Source: Dehalococcoidia bacterium
GTDB lineage: Bacteria; Chloroflexota; Dehalococcoidia; Lucifugimonadales; Lucifugimonadaceae
Reading direction: 5' to 3'
Length of the DNA stretch: 64,000 bases
Assembly (NCBI GenBank): GCA_014239735.1
Contig: JAAZYI010000014.1
Location: forward strand, 62,001-126,000
The position numbers were made by a program, and so were the translations under genes. Within the stretch, counting starts at the first letter, position 1; each line of letters opens with the position of its first letter. The notes under the pieces were generated by a model, which had not been told where the DNA came from, ran no database searches, and saw only the letters and a list, made by a program, of their open reading frames with translations. This document shows, piece after piece, positions 1 to 9,415 of this stretch.

Positions 1-287
1 CATCTGATAGAGAAAAGGTGACTTTTCATTACGGTGATATGAAAGAAATGGATACTTTGATAAGCGCAGGATTAGAAGGCTCAAATATTGTAATAATTGA
101 TGCTCAACAAGATATTGAAAGTTTATTTGTTGCTCAAAAATGTAATATTAATCTGTCTAGTAATATATTTATAGTCTTAAATGATGCATCTATTTCAAAT
201 ATATTTGAAGACTTGGGTTTTGTAATATTGGATTCTAACAATTTGAAATTAGACAAGATTATTGACTATATAGAGAAATTCGAATGA
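1..287 (+). CDS. TrkA-N (RCK) domain protein, 5' end outside window
   Basis: The reading frame is open to the left edge (frame beginning at base 3), so this is the 3' part of a longer gene; a GTG at 18 is not its real start. The visible 95 residues resemble the second half of a TrkA/KtrA N-terminal Rossmann (RCK) domain, with the family pattern of a GDM/GDA turn, 'L..AGLE' and a run of hydrophobic strands. RCK subunits sit on the cytoplasmic face of Trk/Ktr potassium channels and gate them in response to bound nucleotide. It overlaps the next TrkA-like gene by four bases (ATGA), so the two are co-translated and probably form a pair. The missing part should hold the nucleotide-binding glycine motif. 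Confidence 0.7.
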   Translation, partial: SDREKVTFHYGDMKEMDTLISAGLEGSNIVIIDAQQDIESLFVAQKCNINLSSNIFIVLNDASISNIFEDLGFVILDSNNLKLDKIIDYIEKFE

Positions 288-976
288 AAAAAAATATTAT
301 AATTAATGGAATCAATAGTGAGTCTCAAATCCTATATGAAGAATTGTTAAATCATGGATTAGATGATGTAGTGTTTATTGATTCAAATAAAGAATTGGTT
401 AGTAATTTAAACTATAAATCTGAAAACCTAATTGCATATTCAGGTAATTGCATATCTCCCGAATTTCTAGAATTTATTGGTATAAATAGAGAAAATTCTC
501 AGACCATATTTGTTGCTATGACAGATAGTGATCCCTCTAATTTAATTTCTTGTGAAATTGCAAAATTAAAATATGAACTGTCGGAAGTAGTATCTATTGT
601 AAATAACAGAGAAAATTTACCCTTATTTAATGCTTATGGAATAAATGAGTTGGTACTTAAAGAAAAATCAATAACAGAATTGATACTTAACACAGCTGGA
701 GTAAGTTTGCCTATTAGATTAATGAATATTCAATCAAAAGGAACATCAGTATGGTCAATAAAAATACCTCCAAGATCTAGTATTATTGGCAACGATATAT
801 CTAAATTAAAAATCCCATTTAGAGCAATAATTTTAGGCAAGATAGACAACAAAGGGAACCCTTTTCAAGCTACAGAAAATATAGATATTGAGGAAGATGA
901 TACTGTATTAATTATTTCTTCAAACAGGAATGAGGAATCAATGACAAGGTTTTTTCAAGGTAAAGATAATGGATGA
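284..976 (+). CDS. TrkA-family potassium uptake regulatory protein (RCK_N + RCK_C)
   Basis: A 230-residue protein with an N-terminal Rossmann-type RCK_N domain (about 1-130) and a C-terminal RCK_C domain (about 145-225, ending in the typical 'EDDTVLIISS' strand). This is the usual size of single-unit TrkA/KtrA proteins. The glycine motif after strand 1 is degenerate (GINSES rather than GxGxxG), so NAD(H) binding may be weak or altered. It follows a second RCK protein with a four-base overlap; no membrane Trk/Ktr subunit is visible, and it may lie to the left of the window. The next gene, pheA, begins inside its 3' end, so the three genes form one transcript. Confidence 0.8.
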   Translation: MKKNIIINGINSESQILYEELLNHGLDDVVFIDSNKELVSNLNYKSENLIAYSGNCISPEFLEFIGINRENSQTIFVAMTDSDPSNLISCEIAKLKYELSEVVSIVNNRENLPLFNAYGINELVLKEKSITELILNTAGVSLPIRLMNIQSKGTSVWSIKIPPRSSIIGNDISKLKIPFRAIILGKIDNKGNPFQATENIDIEEDDTVLIISSNRNEESMTRFFQGKDNG

Positions 977-1805
977 TAATCTAAATATTGGATATCTTGG
1001 CCCTAAGGGAACTTATAGCTCTCGAGCAGCTGATTTATATTCTCCTAAATTGAATAAAATACCATTTAATTCAATCAATGAAGTTTTAGGTTCTTTAAAT
1101 GACAACTCTTCTGATTTAGTTATAGTGCCGCTTGAGAATAGTATTCAAGGATCCATAGTTGAAGTATTAGATTTCCTAGCTGATGAAAAAAATAATTTTA
1201 GTATCATTGGTGAACTTGAATTAAATATCAATCATTCAATATATACCCTAAAAAAATATAATGACAATAAGTTCCAGGTAATCTTTAGTCATCCTCAGGC
1301 TTTAGGTCAATGCTATAAGTATATAAATGATAATTATGCTGATGCAGAGTTAAAAATTTCTAATAGTACAGTCGATTCCCTGAATGATTTAGAACAATAT
1401 AATATGCCAGGAGCATTTATTGGCCCTCCATGGCTGAAGGATAATGAGAAAGTTATACTTCTAGATGAAAATATTCAGTCTGTAAAAAATAATGTCACCA
1501 GATTTGTAATAATTAGTAATAATTCATGTGAAAAGGTAACCAATGATGATAAAACATCACTGGTCATATCTTTTGATAAGGATGCCCCTGGGTCTTTATA
1601 CATTGCCTTAGGGCCTTTTTCAGTAAGTAAGATAAATATGACTAAGATAGAATCTAGGCCAACTAAAGAGAAGCTAGGAAATTATTATTTTTTTATTGAT
1701 GTTGAGGGCAATGTTAAAGATGAAAAGCTTTCTCTATGTTTAAATATAATTGAAAAAACGTGCAATTTAAAGATTTTAGGTTCATACCCGATCTTTAATA
1801 ATTAA
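969..1805 (+). CDS. pheA: Prephenate dehydratase
   Basis: Converts prephenate to phenylpyruvate in phenylalanine synthesis. The 278-residue length matches the monofunctional PDT family. The protein opens with 'YLGPKGTYSS' (the GPxGTxS substrate loop), has 'VPLENSIQGSI' in the catalytic domain and 'NNVTRFVII', equivalent to the family's TRF motif with the catalytic Thr, at about residue 175. The C-terminal ACT domain (about 195-275) contains 'ESRPTKEKLGNYYFF', the conserved ESRP phenylalanine-binding segment, so feedback inhibition by Phe is expected. It overlaps the upstream trkA-like gene by eight bases, and its 3' end overlaps the convergent ytxH-like gene by four bases. No chorismate mutase domain is fused. 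Confidence 0.93.
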   Translation: MDDNLNIGYLGPKGTYSSRAADLYSPKLNKIPFNSINEVLGSLNDNSSDLVIVPLENSIQGSIVEVLDFLADEKNNFSIIGELELNINHSIYTLKKYNDNKFQVIFSHPQALGQCYKYINDNYADAELKISNSTVDSLNDLEQYNMPGAFIGPPWLKDNEKVILLDENIQSVKNNVTRFVIISNNSCEKVTNDDKTSLVISFDKDAPGSLYIALGPFSVSKINMTKIESRPTKEKLGNYYFFIDVEGNVKDEKLSLCLNIIEKTCNLKILGSYPIFNN

Positions 1806-2050
1806 TTTTCTTCAAGTTCTTCTCTAAGTGATTCAGCAACTCTTTTTCCTTCATTAGTTGCATCTATAATTCTTTCTTTTGCAAAATCAGTGAGATCTTT
1901 TGCTTTATCTCTCCAATCATTACTTGCTTCAGTTAGTATTGCTCTAGTTTCATCTCCAGGTCTAGGAGCAAAAATCAAACCACCAATTAACCCCATTATT
2001 CCTCCTATTATAAATCCACTAGAGAATCCTCCATCATTATCATTACTCAT
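1802..2050 (-). CDS. YtxH-like small membrane protein
   Basis: An 82-residue protein. I chose the ATG at 2050, which follows a GGAG Shine-Dalgarno and overlaps the stop of the upstream gene by eight bases; the longer reading to 2119 would lie inside that gene. The N-terminus has a Gly-rich transmembrane stretch 'GFIIGGIMGLIGGLIFAP' followed by the typical YtxH 'APRPGDETR' turn and an amphipathic helix rich in Lys/Glu. YtxH proteins are small envelope proteins known mainly as general-stress proteins in Firmicutes; their molecular role is not defined. It is paired with a DUF948-like protein, as is common in other bacteria, and closes the long rpoD operon. Confidence 0.72.
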   Translation of the reverse strand: MSNDNDGGFSSGFIIGGIMGLIGGLIFAPRPGDETRAILTEASNDWRDKAKDLTDFAKERIIDATNEGKRVAESLREELEEN

Positions 2051-2375
2051 TATTATTTTTTCTCCTTTCCTTTTTTGAACTTTCTTCTTTTTTAGTTTTA
2101 ACTTTCTTCTTATTTGCACTCTTTTTTGTTAATGAGTTAGTGAATTTTTTAATTGTTAAGGCTCCATTAATAATATCTGAAAAAGGTTTTGGCACAGCTT
2201 CTTTTATCTTATTTCTTAAAGAATCAATTTCACTTATTGAACTCTCAATGTACCTAATGATCCTTTTTACTCTTACAAAAATTATCAATACTAGAATTAT
2301 GCCAGTTAGGAATAATATAAATCCAGAAATTATTCCGAATATTATTAAAATATCTCTAAGTAAAGCTATATCCAT
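2043..2375 (-). CDS. DUF948-like single-pass membrane protein
   Basis: A 110-residue protein with one long N-terminal transmembrane helix (about residues 8-35), then an amphipathic helix 'IRYIESSISEIDSLRNKI' and a very basic, Lys/Ser/Glu-rich tail from about residue 80. Size and layout match DUF948 proteins, which often neighbour YtxH genes, as here. Function is not known; a structural or stress role in the envelope is inference. It starts 89 bases after rpoD, a gap in which I see no RNA gene or convincing terminator, so it may be transcribed with rpoD. Confidence 0.6.
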   Translation of the reverse strand: MDIALLRDILIIFGIISGFILFLTGIILVLIIFVRVKRIIRYIESSISEIDSLRNKIKEAVPKPFSDIINGALTIKKFTNSLTKKSANKKKVKTKKEESSKKERRKNNNE

Positions 2376-2464
2376 ATTAAAAGATCCATTTATATTAAGT
2401 ATTGTGATGGTAACAGTAAAAAATTAATTGGTAAATTATTTATAATTAATTATTAACTAATTAC

Positions 2465-3979
2465 TTAATAACTCTGATCAATAAAATCTTTTAGCTTTTT
2501 AGATCTTGTAGGATGCCTAAGTTTTCTAAGTGCTTTTGCCTCTATTTGCCTTATTCTTTCTCTTGTTACTCCAAATTCTCTACCGACTTCCTCAAGTGTC
2601 CTGCTCCTTCCATCCTCAAGCCCAAATCTTAATTGAAGAACTCTCTGTTCTCTGTGATTTAGACTTTCTAGTACCATTCCTACATGAGATTTAAGTAAAT
2701 TATTGGATGCAGCTTCAACTGGTGATAATGATTTTTCATCTTTTATAAAGTCTGCTAGATGAGAATCATCTTCTTCGCCAATTGGCGTTTCTAGAGAAAC
2801 AGGCTCTTGAGAAATTTTTAGTATTTCTCTAACTTTTGATGGAGGCAGGTCCATTTCTTGACCAATTTCTTGAGTAGTGGGTTCTCTTCCATATTCTTGT
2901 ACTAATTTTCTACTTACCCTTAATAATTTATTTATTGTTTCTACCATATGGACCGGTATCCTGATAGTTCTTGCTTGATCAGCAATTGCTCGTGTTATTG
3001 CTTGCCTGATCCACCATGTTGCATATGTACTAAATTTATAACCTTTCCTAAATTCAAATTTTTCTACAGCCCTGATTAATCCAATATTTCCTTCTTGAAC
3101 TAAATCAAGTAAAGACATTCCTCTTCCTATATATTTTTTTGCTACGCTCACAACCAATCTTAAGTTTGCTTGCACTAAATGCTCACTACATTGCTTAGCA
3201 TTGAATTCTAGTTTAGCTATATGATTTTTTAATAATCCTTCTAAATCTTCATCAGTAAAATTTCCTAAGGATATTTTCTTCTTCTTAGTTTTTTTCTTTA
3301 ATATTTTTATATCATCATCATCATCAAACATATGCTCAAAAAGCCAGTCAGGAAATATTTGAGTAGCTGCAGAAAGATCAGAAATGTTCGTATGTATTTC
3401 TTCTTCTGATAGATTTAATGAATCGCTCATTTCTCTTATCATTTGCTCTTGATCTTCTGATTTAGTTGAGCTGTTAAGAAAATCATCAGCTTTTCCTGTA
3501 AGAATATCTTTTACATTAAGATCTTCAGTTTCTTCAGTTTCTGTTTTTTGTTTTAATTCTTTTATTAAATCTGTGTTGGATCCAATATGCCTTATGAAAT
3601 TTTTTAACATAAAAATATTTGGATTGTCCTGGTCAGTATTTTCTCTGAAAAACTTTTTTATTATTTTTCCATTTTCTACCTGTTTTGCTAAATCTTTTTC
3701 GCCTTGGGCATTTAATAAATTAACCTTTCCTATTTCTCTCAGGTACATTCTTACAGGGTCATCTGTTATATCTGCTTCGTTAACGCTTGCTTCCCATGCT
3801 GGGTCATCTCCAATTGCATTTACTTGATCTGAGGAAGGTTCACCCCAAGAATCTGTGAACTCAGATGTTGCTCCAGGAAGTAATTTTCTCAATACTCTTG
3901 AGGCATCTTGATTACCTTCATCATCATTTTCAGAATTGAATGATACTGATATAGAATTTATTGGATCTTGTTGTGTCAT
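2465..3979 (-). CDS. rpoD: RNA polymerase primary sigma factor (sigma-70)
   Basis: The 504-residue protein has region 1.2 ([16 protein letters not shown], about 74-89), a complete region 2 (from '[20 protein letters not shown]', about 268 on, with '[10 protein letters not shown]' for -10 recognition and melting), region 3 and region 4 ending in '[18 protein letters not shown]' for -35 recognition. Between regions 1.2 and 2.1 there is an acidic/lysine-rich insert of about 150 residues containing DDDDD and KKKTKKKK runs. This corresponds to the non-conserved region of large primary sigmas. Region 1.1 is not recognisable. The start overlaps the dnaG stop (ATGA), so primase and sigma factor are translationally coupled. 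Confidence 0.95.
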   Translation of the reverse strand: MTQQDPINSISVSFNSENDDEGNQDASRVLRKLLPGATSEFTDSWGEPSSDQVNAIGDDPAWEASVNEADITDDPVRMYLREIGKVNLLNAQGEKDLAKQVENGKIIKKFFRENTDQDNPNIFMLKNFIRHIGSNTDLIKELKQKTETEETEDLNVKDILTGKADDFLNSSTKSEDQEQMIREMSDSLNLSEEEIHTNISDLSAATQIFPDWLFEHMFDDDDDIKILKKKTKKKKISLGNFTDEDLEGLLKNHIAKLEFNAKQCSEHLVQANLRLVVSVAKKYIGRGMSLLDLVQEGNIGLIRAVEKFEFRKGYKFSTYATWWIRQAITRAIADQARTIRIPVHMVETINKLLRVSRKLVQEYGREPTTQEIGQEMDLPPSKVREILKISQEPVSLETPIGEEDDSHLADFIKDEKSLSPVEAASNNLLKSHVGMVLESLNHREQRVLQLRFGLEDGRSRTLEEVGREFGVTRERIRQIEAKALRKLRHPTRSKKLKDFIDQSY

Positions 3980-5748
3980 TGGTTTTGGTTAGATTGAATC
4001 TCTTTTAATAGTTTATTAGTGTTAAGACTATCTTCTAAAACATTGTCTATAGTGTCTGCATTAGACTCAAGTCCTAGTTCAATAGCTTTTTGTTGCTCGA
4101 TTTTTTTCCTCTTTAAATGATGATTATACAACCTGTTTATACAATCATTTAGTTCAGTTATCAAATCTTTTTCGTTAGTTTTAGGTAAAGAAAAGGATTT
4201 CAAGTCTATTATTACCTCATTTAATATATTATCAGTTATATGCTCTATATCATCATCTGATTTCAGAATATCAAAAATTGCCCTTAATTTAGGATCATGA
4301 AATAGTTCGTTTGATTGCTCCTTAATGTAATTTTTGAGAAGTTTATTCTGTACAATTAAAGCAATTGTATGTTTTTCAATAGGATTCTGATTATTATTTG
4401 TACTATTTGATATTGGTCTAGGTGATAACTTGCTGTTTAAAATCTTTGGAGAAGGTAGTTTTTCTCTTTCAATTTTTAACTTAGTTGCTAAAAGACCTAA
4501 AGTTTGATCTTGAGAATGACTATCTGTATTTTGAAATACAAGTTTATATACAACATTTGCTGCGTCATTTATTTGCATGTCATCTGTCAAGTCAAATACA
4601 AGATCTAGGTTATTAATTAAATGTTTATATAAAGGCATTGCATTAGATATTACTGTCTCCCATTCTGAAGGATCTTGCCTGATAAGGTCGTCAGGATCCT
4701 TTCCAGAATCTATCGATGCAATGGATATAGATTTATGTATATGAGATAAATTTTCATTTGAGTTTATCAATTTTATAAGGTTATTAACTGAAGCTCTTTT
4801 TCCTGCAAGGTCTGAATCTAGGCATAGAATTATATTGTCAGTATATTTTTTAGCCTTATTTAATTGGTCAAATGTTAATGATGTGCCCATGCATGCAACA
4901 ACATTATTAAATCCCTCAGAGTGAGCAGCAAACACATCCATATATCCTTCTACAATTACACATTCCTTGCGTTTTAATATACCTTCCTTTGCTAAATTCA
5001 AACCAAAAAGAAGTTCAGATTTATTGAAAAGTTCTGTCTGAGGAGTATTTATATATTTTGGAGTTTTATTGCCAAGAGATCTCCCTCCAAATCCTACAAG
5101 ATTGTTATCTTCATCTCTTATTTCTATTGTTAATCTATCTACGAAAAAATCATGCCAAGTATTATCTGCCCATTTTTGCACAAGCCCAGATTCAACTGCT
5201 GAAGTGCTTTTTACACCTACCTTTTTTAGATGATCAACTAATGTAGACAGCCCTGTTGGGCTCAACCCAAAATTAAATTCTTTGATCTGTTCTTCTGAAA
5301 ACCCTCTATCCTTAAGATAATTGGACGCCGGCAATCCGTATCTGCTATTCAGGGAGTTTTTGAAGAAATCTGCTGCTGATTCAAGAGCATGATTTAAATC
5401 TTTCTTTACAGTTTTAGTTTTTTTAGGTTGGTAGTTATTTAATTTAACCCCCGCTAACTCTGCACACATATTTAATGCCTCTACAAAGTTAATATTTTCT
5501 ATTCGCATAACAAAAGAGAAGATGTCTCCTCCGGAAGTTCCTGCACATGAACCACAATAACATTTAAAAATTTGACTCTCTGGATATATAACAAAAGAAG
5601 GGGTATTTTCTGGATAAAAAGGACACAAACCTTTCATTAATCTTGAATTGCCTTTTAAATCAACATATTTTGAGACTACATCAGTAATACTTAATTGAGA
5701 TTTAATTAAATCAACAACATCATGTTGATTGTTATTTGATACGGTCAT
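3976..5748 (-). CDS. dnaG: DNA primase
   Basis: Makes RNA primers for replication. The 590 residues contain an N-terminal zinc-binding domain (about 35-80), an RNA polymerase core with the Toprim motifs EGYMD (about 263-267) and DSD (about 310), and a divergent C-terminal helicase-binding region. The zinc finger is odd. The usual CPFH is CPFY (Tyr45 in place of the His ligand), while the second half reads 'KCYCGSC' with three cysteines (63, 65, 68) instead of two. The ORF is intact, so this looks like a ligand swap rather than decay. It lies between dgt and rpoD, overlapping rpoD by four bases. Confidence 0.95.
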   Translation of the reverse strand: MTVSNNNQHDVVDLIKSQLSITDVVSKYVDLKGNSRLMKGLCPFYPENTPSFVIYPESQIFKCYCGSCAGTSGGDIFSFVMRIENINFVEALNMCAELAGVKLNNYQPKKTKTVKKDLNHALESAADFFKNSLNSRYGLPASNYLKDRGFSEEQIKEFNFGLSPTGLSTLVDHLKKVGVKSTSAVESGLVQKWADNTWHDFFVDRLTIEIRDEDNNLVGFGGRSLGNKTPKYINTPQTELFNKSELLFGLNLAKEGILKRKECVIVEGYMDVFAAHSEGFNNVVACMGTSLTFDQLNKAKKYTDNIILCLDSDLAGKRASVNNLIKLINSNENLSHIHKSISIASIDSGKDPDDLIRQDPSEWETVISNAMPLYKHLINNLDLVFDLTDDMQINDAANVVYKLVFQNTDSHSQDQTLGLLATKLKIEREKLPSPKILNSKLSPRPISNSTNNNQNPIEKHTIALIVQNKLLKNYIKEQSNELFHDPKLRAIFDILKSDDDIEHITDNILNEVIIDLKSFSLPKTNEKDLITELNDCINRLYNHHLKRKKIEQQKAIELGLESNADTIDNVLEDSLNTNKLLKEIQSNQNQ

Positions 5749-5766
5749 TGTTTAATAATATAGAAT

Positions 5767-6873
5767 CTAGAGCCTTCCTTCAAACACGTCTGACGCAAGG
5801 GATGGATCTAGTGTCTCTGCAAACCTAAGTGCGAAATCATCTGTCATTCCTGTGATGTAATCTATTACAGATTTTTCTAAGTTTCCTTCTGCTACTTCTA
5901 ATAGATAGTCTGGGATGAGTTCAGAATTATTCATTAAATAATCAAATAAAATTTCTATTATTCTCATTGAGCTTATAGCAGCTGAAGAATTAGAAACTGG
6001 TAAGTAAATATTTTCAAACATATAATTTCTTAACTCAGTAACTATTTCAATTAATTCTTCTGACATCCTTATCCACGGATCACCTTTATCTTCCATGCAA
6101 TCAGATGAGTTGTCGATTATATTTGTCACAAGTACGTTCACTCTGCCTGAATGCTTTTCTCCAATTGCTTCAAGTATATTTTTTGGCAAGTTTTTTAAAT
6201 CTAAAAGCCCAGCTCTTGTGGCATCATTTATGTCACTAGTCACATAAGCAATAAAATCAGATATTCTTACTATCTGACCTTCCAGAGAAAGGTCCTTTAT
6301 GAATTCTTTAGTAAAAAAATTTCCTTGTGGTTTTGAGTGCCTCTTAATTCCATCAATAACTTCATAATTTAAATTTAAACCTTTTCCATCCTTTTCTAAT
6401 TTCTCTATTATTCGCACGCTTTGCTTACTATGATGAAAACCATCAGATGAGATCTTGTTTAATGCTGTTTCTCCTACATGACCAAAAGGAGAATGGCCTA
6501 AATCATGGCCTAGAGCAATAGCTTCAGTAAGATCTTCATTTAATCTTAAGGCTCTACTTATAGTTCTACTTATTTGGGCCACTTCAATTGTATGGGTAAG
6601 CCTAGTTACAAAGTGATCGCCTAGAGGTGCTATAAATACTTGGCTTTTATGTTTTAGCCTTCTGAATGAATTAGTATGTATAATTCTGTCTCTATCAATT
6701 TGAAAGATATTTCTAATGTCATTTTCAGTTTTTTCAGTTTTTATCCTACTTCTTGTATTTTTGGATGTTATTGCATGAGAGGACAGCAATGACTCTAAGT
6801 CTTTTTGATGGGCTGATATTTTCTTTCTTAATTCTTTTTTCAATTGTTCCTTTAATAAAATTCTATAAGCCAT
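5767..6873 (-). CDS. dgt: dGTPase-like HD-domain phosphohydrolase
   Basis: A 368-residue member of the deoxyguanosinetriphosphate triphosphohydrolase-like family, which hydrolyses dNTPs to nucleoside and triphosphate. 'FRRLKHKSQVF', 'HFVTRLTHTIEVAQIS' and 'ALGHDLGHSPFGH' give the HD metal site (H...HD...D). The N-terminal 'DIRNIFQIDRDRIIHTNSFRRL' is the family signature. It is 18 bases upstream of dnaG in the same direction, placing dNTP-pool control next to primer synthesis; this order with dnaG and rpoD fits Dehalococcoidia. Exact nucleotide specificity cannot be read from the sequence. Confidence 0.9.
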   Translation of the reverse strand: MAYRILLKEQLKKELRKKISAHQKDLESLLSSHAITSKNTRSRIKTEKTENDIRNIFQIDRDRIIHTNSFRRLKHKSQVFIAPLGDHFVTRLTHTIEVAQISRTISRALRLNEDLTEAIALGHDLGHSPFGHVGETALNKISSDGFHHSKQSVRIIEKLEKDGKGLNLNYEVIDGIKRHSKPQGNFFTKEFIKDLSLEGQIVRISDFIAYVTSDINDATRAGLLDLKNLPKNILEAIGEKHSGRVNVLVTNIIDNSSDCMEDKGDPWIRMSEELIEIVTELRNYMFENIYLPVSNSSAAISSMRIIEILFDYLMNNSELIPDYLLEVAEGNLEKSVIDYITGMTDDFALRFAETLDPSLASDVFEGRL

Positions 6874-6924
6874 ACATCTAAATTTGCAATATAGTCTCTA
6901 CGTATGCAACCATACCCTCTTCGT

Positions 6925-8736
6925 TTATTCTACTGTCACTGTTTTTGCCAGATTTCTTGGTCTATCAGGATTAATTTTTAGTCTTAGAGAAGAATAAAGA
7001 GATATTAGTTGAAGTTGAATAACGTATAATATTGGATCTAGGAAGAAGTTATGGCTTTCTATTGTTAAGTAATCACTTAACAACTTGTTAGCACTAACAT
7101 CATTCTTATCTATAAGTCCTATGACCTCTCCATTTCTTGCTTGGATTTCATTTATTGTACTTATCATCTTCGGATAGGTTTCATCTGGAGGAGAAAGTAC
7201 AATTGATGGCATGCTATCCCCAATTAAAGCATTAACTCCATGTTTCATTTCTCCAGCTGCGTATCCTTCAGAATGAATATAGCAAATTTCTTTCATTTTT
7301 AAGGCCCCCTCCAGAGCAATTGGATACATAATGCCTCTACCTAGGTACAAGATATGCTCTTTTGATGAAAGTATTTTAGCTATTCCTTGCGTATTTTTAG
7401 TATCTAGTAATATTGATTCTATTTTTGAATCAAGGCCTAATATATTATCTTCTAGTTCTTTCTTATTGTTGGTGTTTTTAGAAAAATATATAGAAGTTAT
7501 ATATAAAGTAAGTACGGTTGCTGTAAAAGTTTTAGTTGATGCTACAGCATACTCTGGACCACAACCTATATTTACATTAGTGTCAGAAATTATTGATGCC
7601 TGAGATATATTCTTTTCTGTTACAGAGATAGTTTTAGCCCCCATAGATTTTGCATATTCCAAGGCTTTTATGGTCTCGGCAGTTTCGCCAGATTGTGTTA
7701 CACCAATTACTAAATCATTGTTGTCTATTATTCTTTTAGAATCTATGAACTCAGATGCATTAATAGTTTCGCTCTTTAAAGAAGAAATGGATTCAAAGTA
7801 ATATGACCCTAGTAATCCAGCATTAAATGAACTTCCCATTCCTATCACAAGCACTCTTTTTATATTTTTAAATTCTATATTGGATTCGTCTAAATTTTTT
7901 ATTATCAAATCATTTTTATTATCAATTATTCTTTTTATCGATTTTTTTTGATAAAAGATTTCTTCTTCCATCTTGTATTGGTAAGTCTTGTCATCCTCTA
8001 AGATAGTATTTGTTTTTATATCTACAACTCTTTTGTTTGCCCCTTCCTTTTCTCTAATGAAATCATTTTTGTCTTTTGAAATTATTGCCACCTCATCATC
8101 TACTAAATACCTATAAGAGGTGCTGAATTCAGTTATTATGGTTGGATCACTGCATATTATTTTTTCTCCAGACTTATTTTCACTGATCACTAATCCTCCT
8201 GAATTTCCTTTCTTAATCAAAAAAATATCATTTGGATTGTCTCTGTTCATTCCTACTATAGAAGAAGATCCTGTTATAGAGTCAATAGTTTTATTTAATG
8301 CATCCTTAAGATTTAATTTTTTTAGATTAAATTCTATTAAATTTGCTATAATTTCAGAGTCAGTTTCTGAGGTAAAATCGTAGCCATTTTTAACTAAATC
8401 ATTTTTAATTTCTTGGTAATTTTCAACTATTCCGTTATGGACGATTAGTATTTTATTATTTGAGCTTATTTGAGGATGTGCATTTTTATTATTAATTTTT
8501 CCATGTGTAGCCCATCTAGTATGAGATATACCTGTAGTACCATCTATTGCATTAAGAACTTCTTGTTTTATTTTGTCTACAGTACCTGTAGTTTTTTTAA
8601 TTAAAAATTTGTCTTCATTTTTGTCATATATAGCTATACCTGCACTATCATAGCCTCTATATTCTAAAGATCTTGTAAGATCAATTAATATTTTTGAGGC
8701 ACTTTCTTTTCCTATATATCCAACTATTCCACACAT
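6925..8736 (-). CDS. glmS: Glutamine-fructose-6-phosphate aminotransferase
   Basis: Makes glucosamine-6-phosphate, the entry point to UDP-GlcNAc for peptidoglycan and surface glycans. The 603-residue protein begins MCGIVGYIG with the N-terminal nucleophile Cys (class II glutaminase, 1-220), including 'SHTRWATHG'. Two SIS domains follow, with 'GMGSSFNAG' and 'TQSGETAET'. The C-terminus 'NPDRPRNLAKTVTVE' has the conserved DxPRNLAKSVTVE ending. It starts five bases after plsC. No glmS ribozyme is possible in that spacing, so GlcN6P-riboswitch control is excluded here. It could also supply amino sugars to the glycan island, although that island shows no amino-sugar enzymes. Confidence 0.96.
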   Translation of the reverse strand: MCGIVGYIGKESASKILIDLTRSLEYRGYDSAGIAIYDKNEDKFLIKKTTGTVDKIKQEVLNAIDGTTGISHTRWATHGKINNKNAHPQISSNNKILIVHNGIVENYQEIKNDLVKNGYDFTSETDSEIIANLIEFNLKKLNLKDALNKTIDSITGSSSIVGMNRDNPNDIFLIKKGNSGGLVISENKSGEKIICSDPTIITEFSTSYRYLVDDEVAIISKDKNDFIREKEGANKRVVDIKTNTILEDDKTYQYKMEEEIFYQKKSIKRIIDNKNDLIIKNLDESNIEFKNIKRVLVIGMGSSFNAGLLGSYYFESISSLKSETINASEFIDSKRIIDNNDLVIGVTQSGETAETIKALEYAKSMGAKTISVTEKNISQASIISDTNVNIGCGPEYAVASTKTFTATVLTLYITSIYFSKNTNNKKELEDNILGLDSKIESILLDTKNTQGIAKILSSKEHILYLGRGIMYPIALEGALKMKEICYIHSEGYAAGEMKHGVNALIGDSMPSIVLSPPDETYPKMISTINEIQARNGEVIGLIDKNDVSANKLLSDYLTIESHNFFLDPILYVIQLQLISLYSSLRLKINPDRPRNLAKTVTVE

Positions 8737-8740
8737 ATTT

Positions 8741-9415
8741 CTAACAATCCTTAGTTAAAAGATAATCTTTAGCAGAACCATCTTTATATACCCCTCTTTT
8801 TTCTTGAGGTAATAATTCAGATATTCTTAACATCATTTCATCTGTTAAATCTTTAAAGAATCCTTTTTCATTTGTTAATTCTGATGTTTTATTTATCTTG
8901 AAAGGCCTCCCTATTGTAACAGTTATATTGCCGCTAGGGTTAAATACTCTAAATAGACCCTTTAAATGAGCAGTGCCTGTAATTCCTACTGGAATAATCA
9001 CAGGGTCTAGGCTGTAAGCTAATTTTGCAGCCCCAGGCTTCCCATTTAATAATTCTCCATTACTTCTAGTTCCTTCTGGAAATAAAGATATAGATCCATT
9101 AAGTGTGCTTAGAGTCTCTTTCATTCTCTTAAATGAATTTATATCAGCCACTCCTCTTTTAATAGGGAATGCTCCATAACTTCTTAAAAAAAAGCTCATT
9201 AAAGGATTTTTAAATAGTTCTATTTTTGCAGGAAATTTTAACCTTCTGTTTATTGAGGCTCCTAATAGGCCCGGGTCTATATTTGATTGGTGGTTAGAGA
9301 CTATAAGTAGATTTCCTTTTTTCGGAATAAGGCCATGGTTAATAACTTTGTATTTAGTCCATATCTTTAAATTTAATTTAAGAGTTATGCAAGATATATT
9401 ATATAGAATGTTCAT
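8741..9415 (-). CDS. plsC: 1-acyl-sn-glycerol-3-phosphate acyltransferase (PlsC family)
   Basis: Acylates lysophosphatidic acid in phospholipid synthesis at the inner membrane face. The 224 residues carry the acyltransferase motif I 'SNHQSNIDPG' (HxxxxD), a block II with 'GAFPIKRG', motif III 'FPEGTRSNGEL' and motif IV 'VIIPVGITGT'. A hydrophobic N-terminus ('ILYNISCITLKLNLKIW') could associate with the membrane. It overlaps the upstream cmk gene by 17 bases; cmk-plsC adjacency is a recurrent bacterial arrangement. Acyl-CoA versus acyl-ACP preference cannot be told. Confidence 0.9.
   Translation of the reverse strand: MNILYNISCITLKLNLKIWTKYKVINHGLIPKKGNLLIVSNHQSNIDPGLLGASINRRLKFPAKIELFKNPLMSFFLRSYGAFPIKRGVADINSFKRMKETLSTLNGSISLFPEGTRSNGELLNGKPGAAKLAYSLDPVIIPVGITGTAHLKGLFRVFNPSGNITVTIGRPFKINKTSELTNEKGFFKDLTDEMMLRISELLPQEKRGVYKDGSAKDYLLTKDC

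Noticed and set aside
2376-2464. Small RNA or terminator in the gap after rpoD
   Set aside because: Only A/T-rich sequence with TAATTAAT-type repeats; no stable GC stem followed by a T run.
6900-6924. glmS riboswitch/ribozyme
   Set aside because: The glmS 5' side is only four bases from the plsC stop, so no leader for a ribozyme exists.
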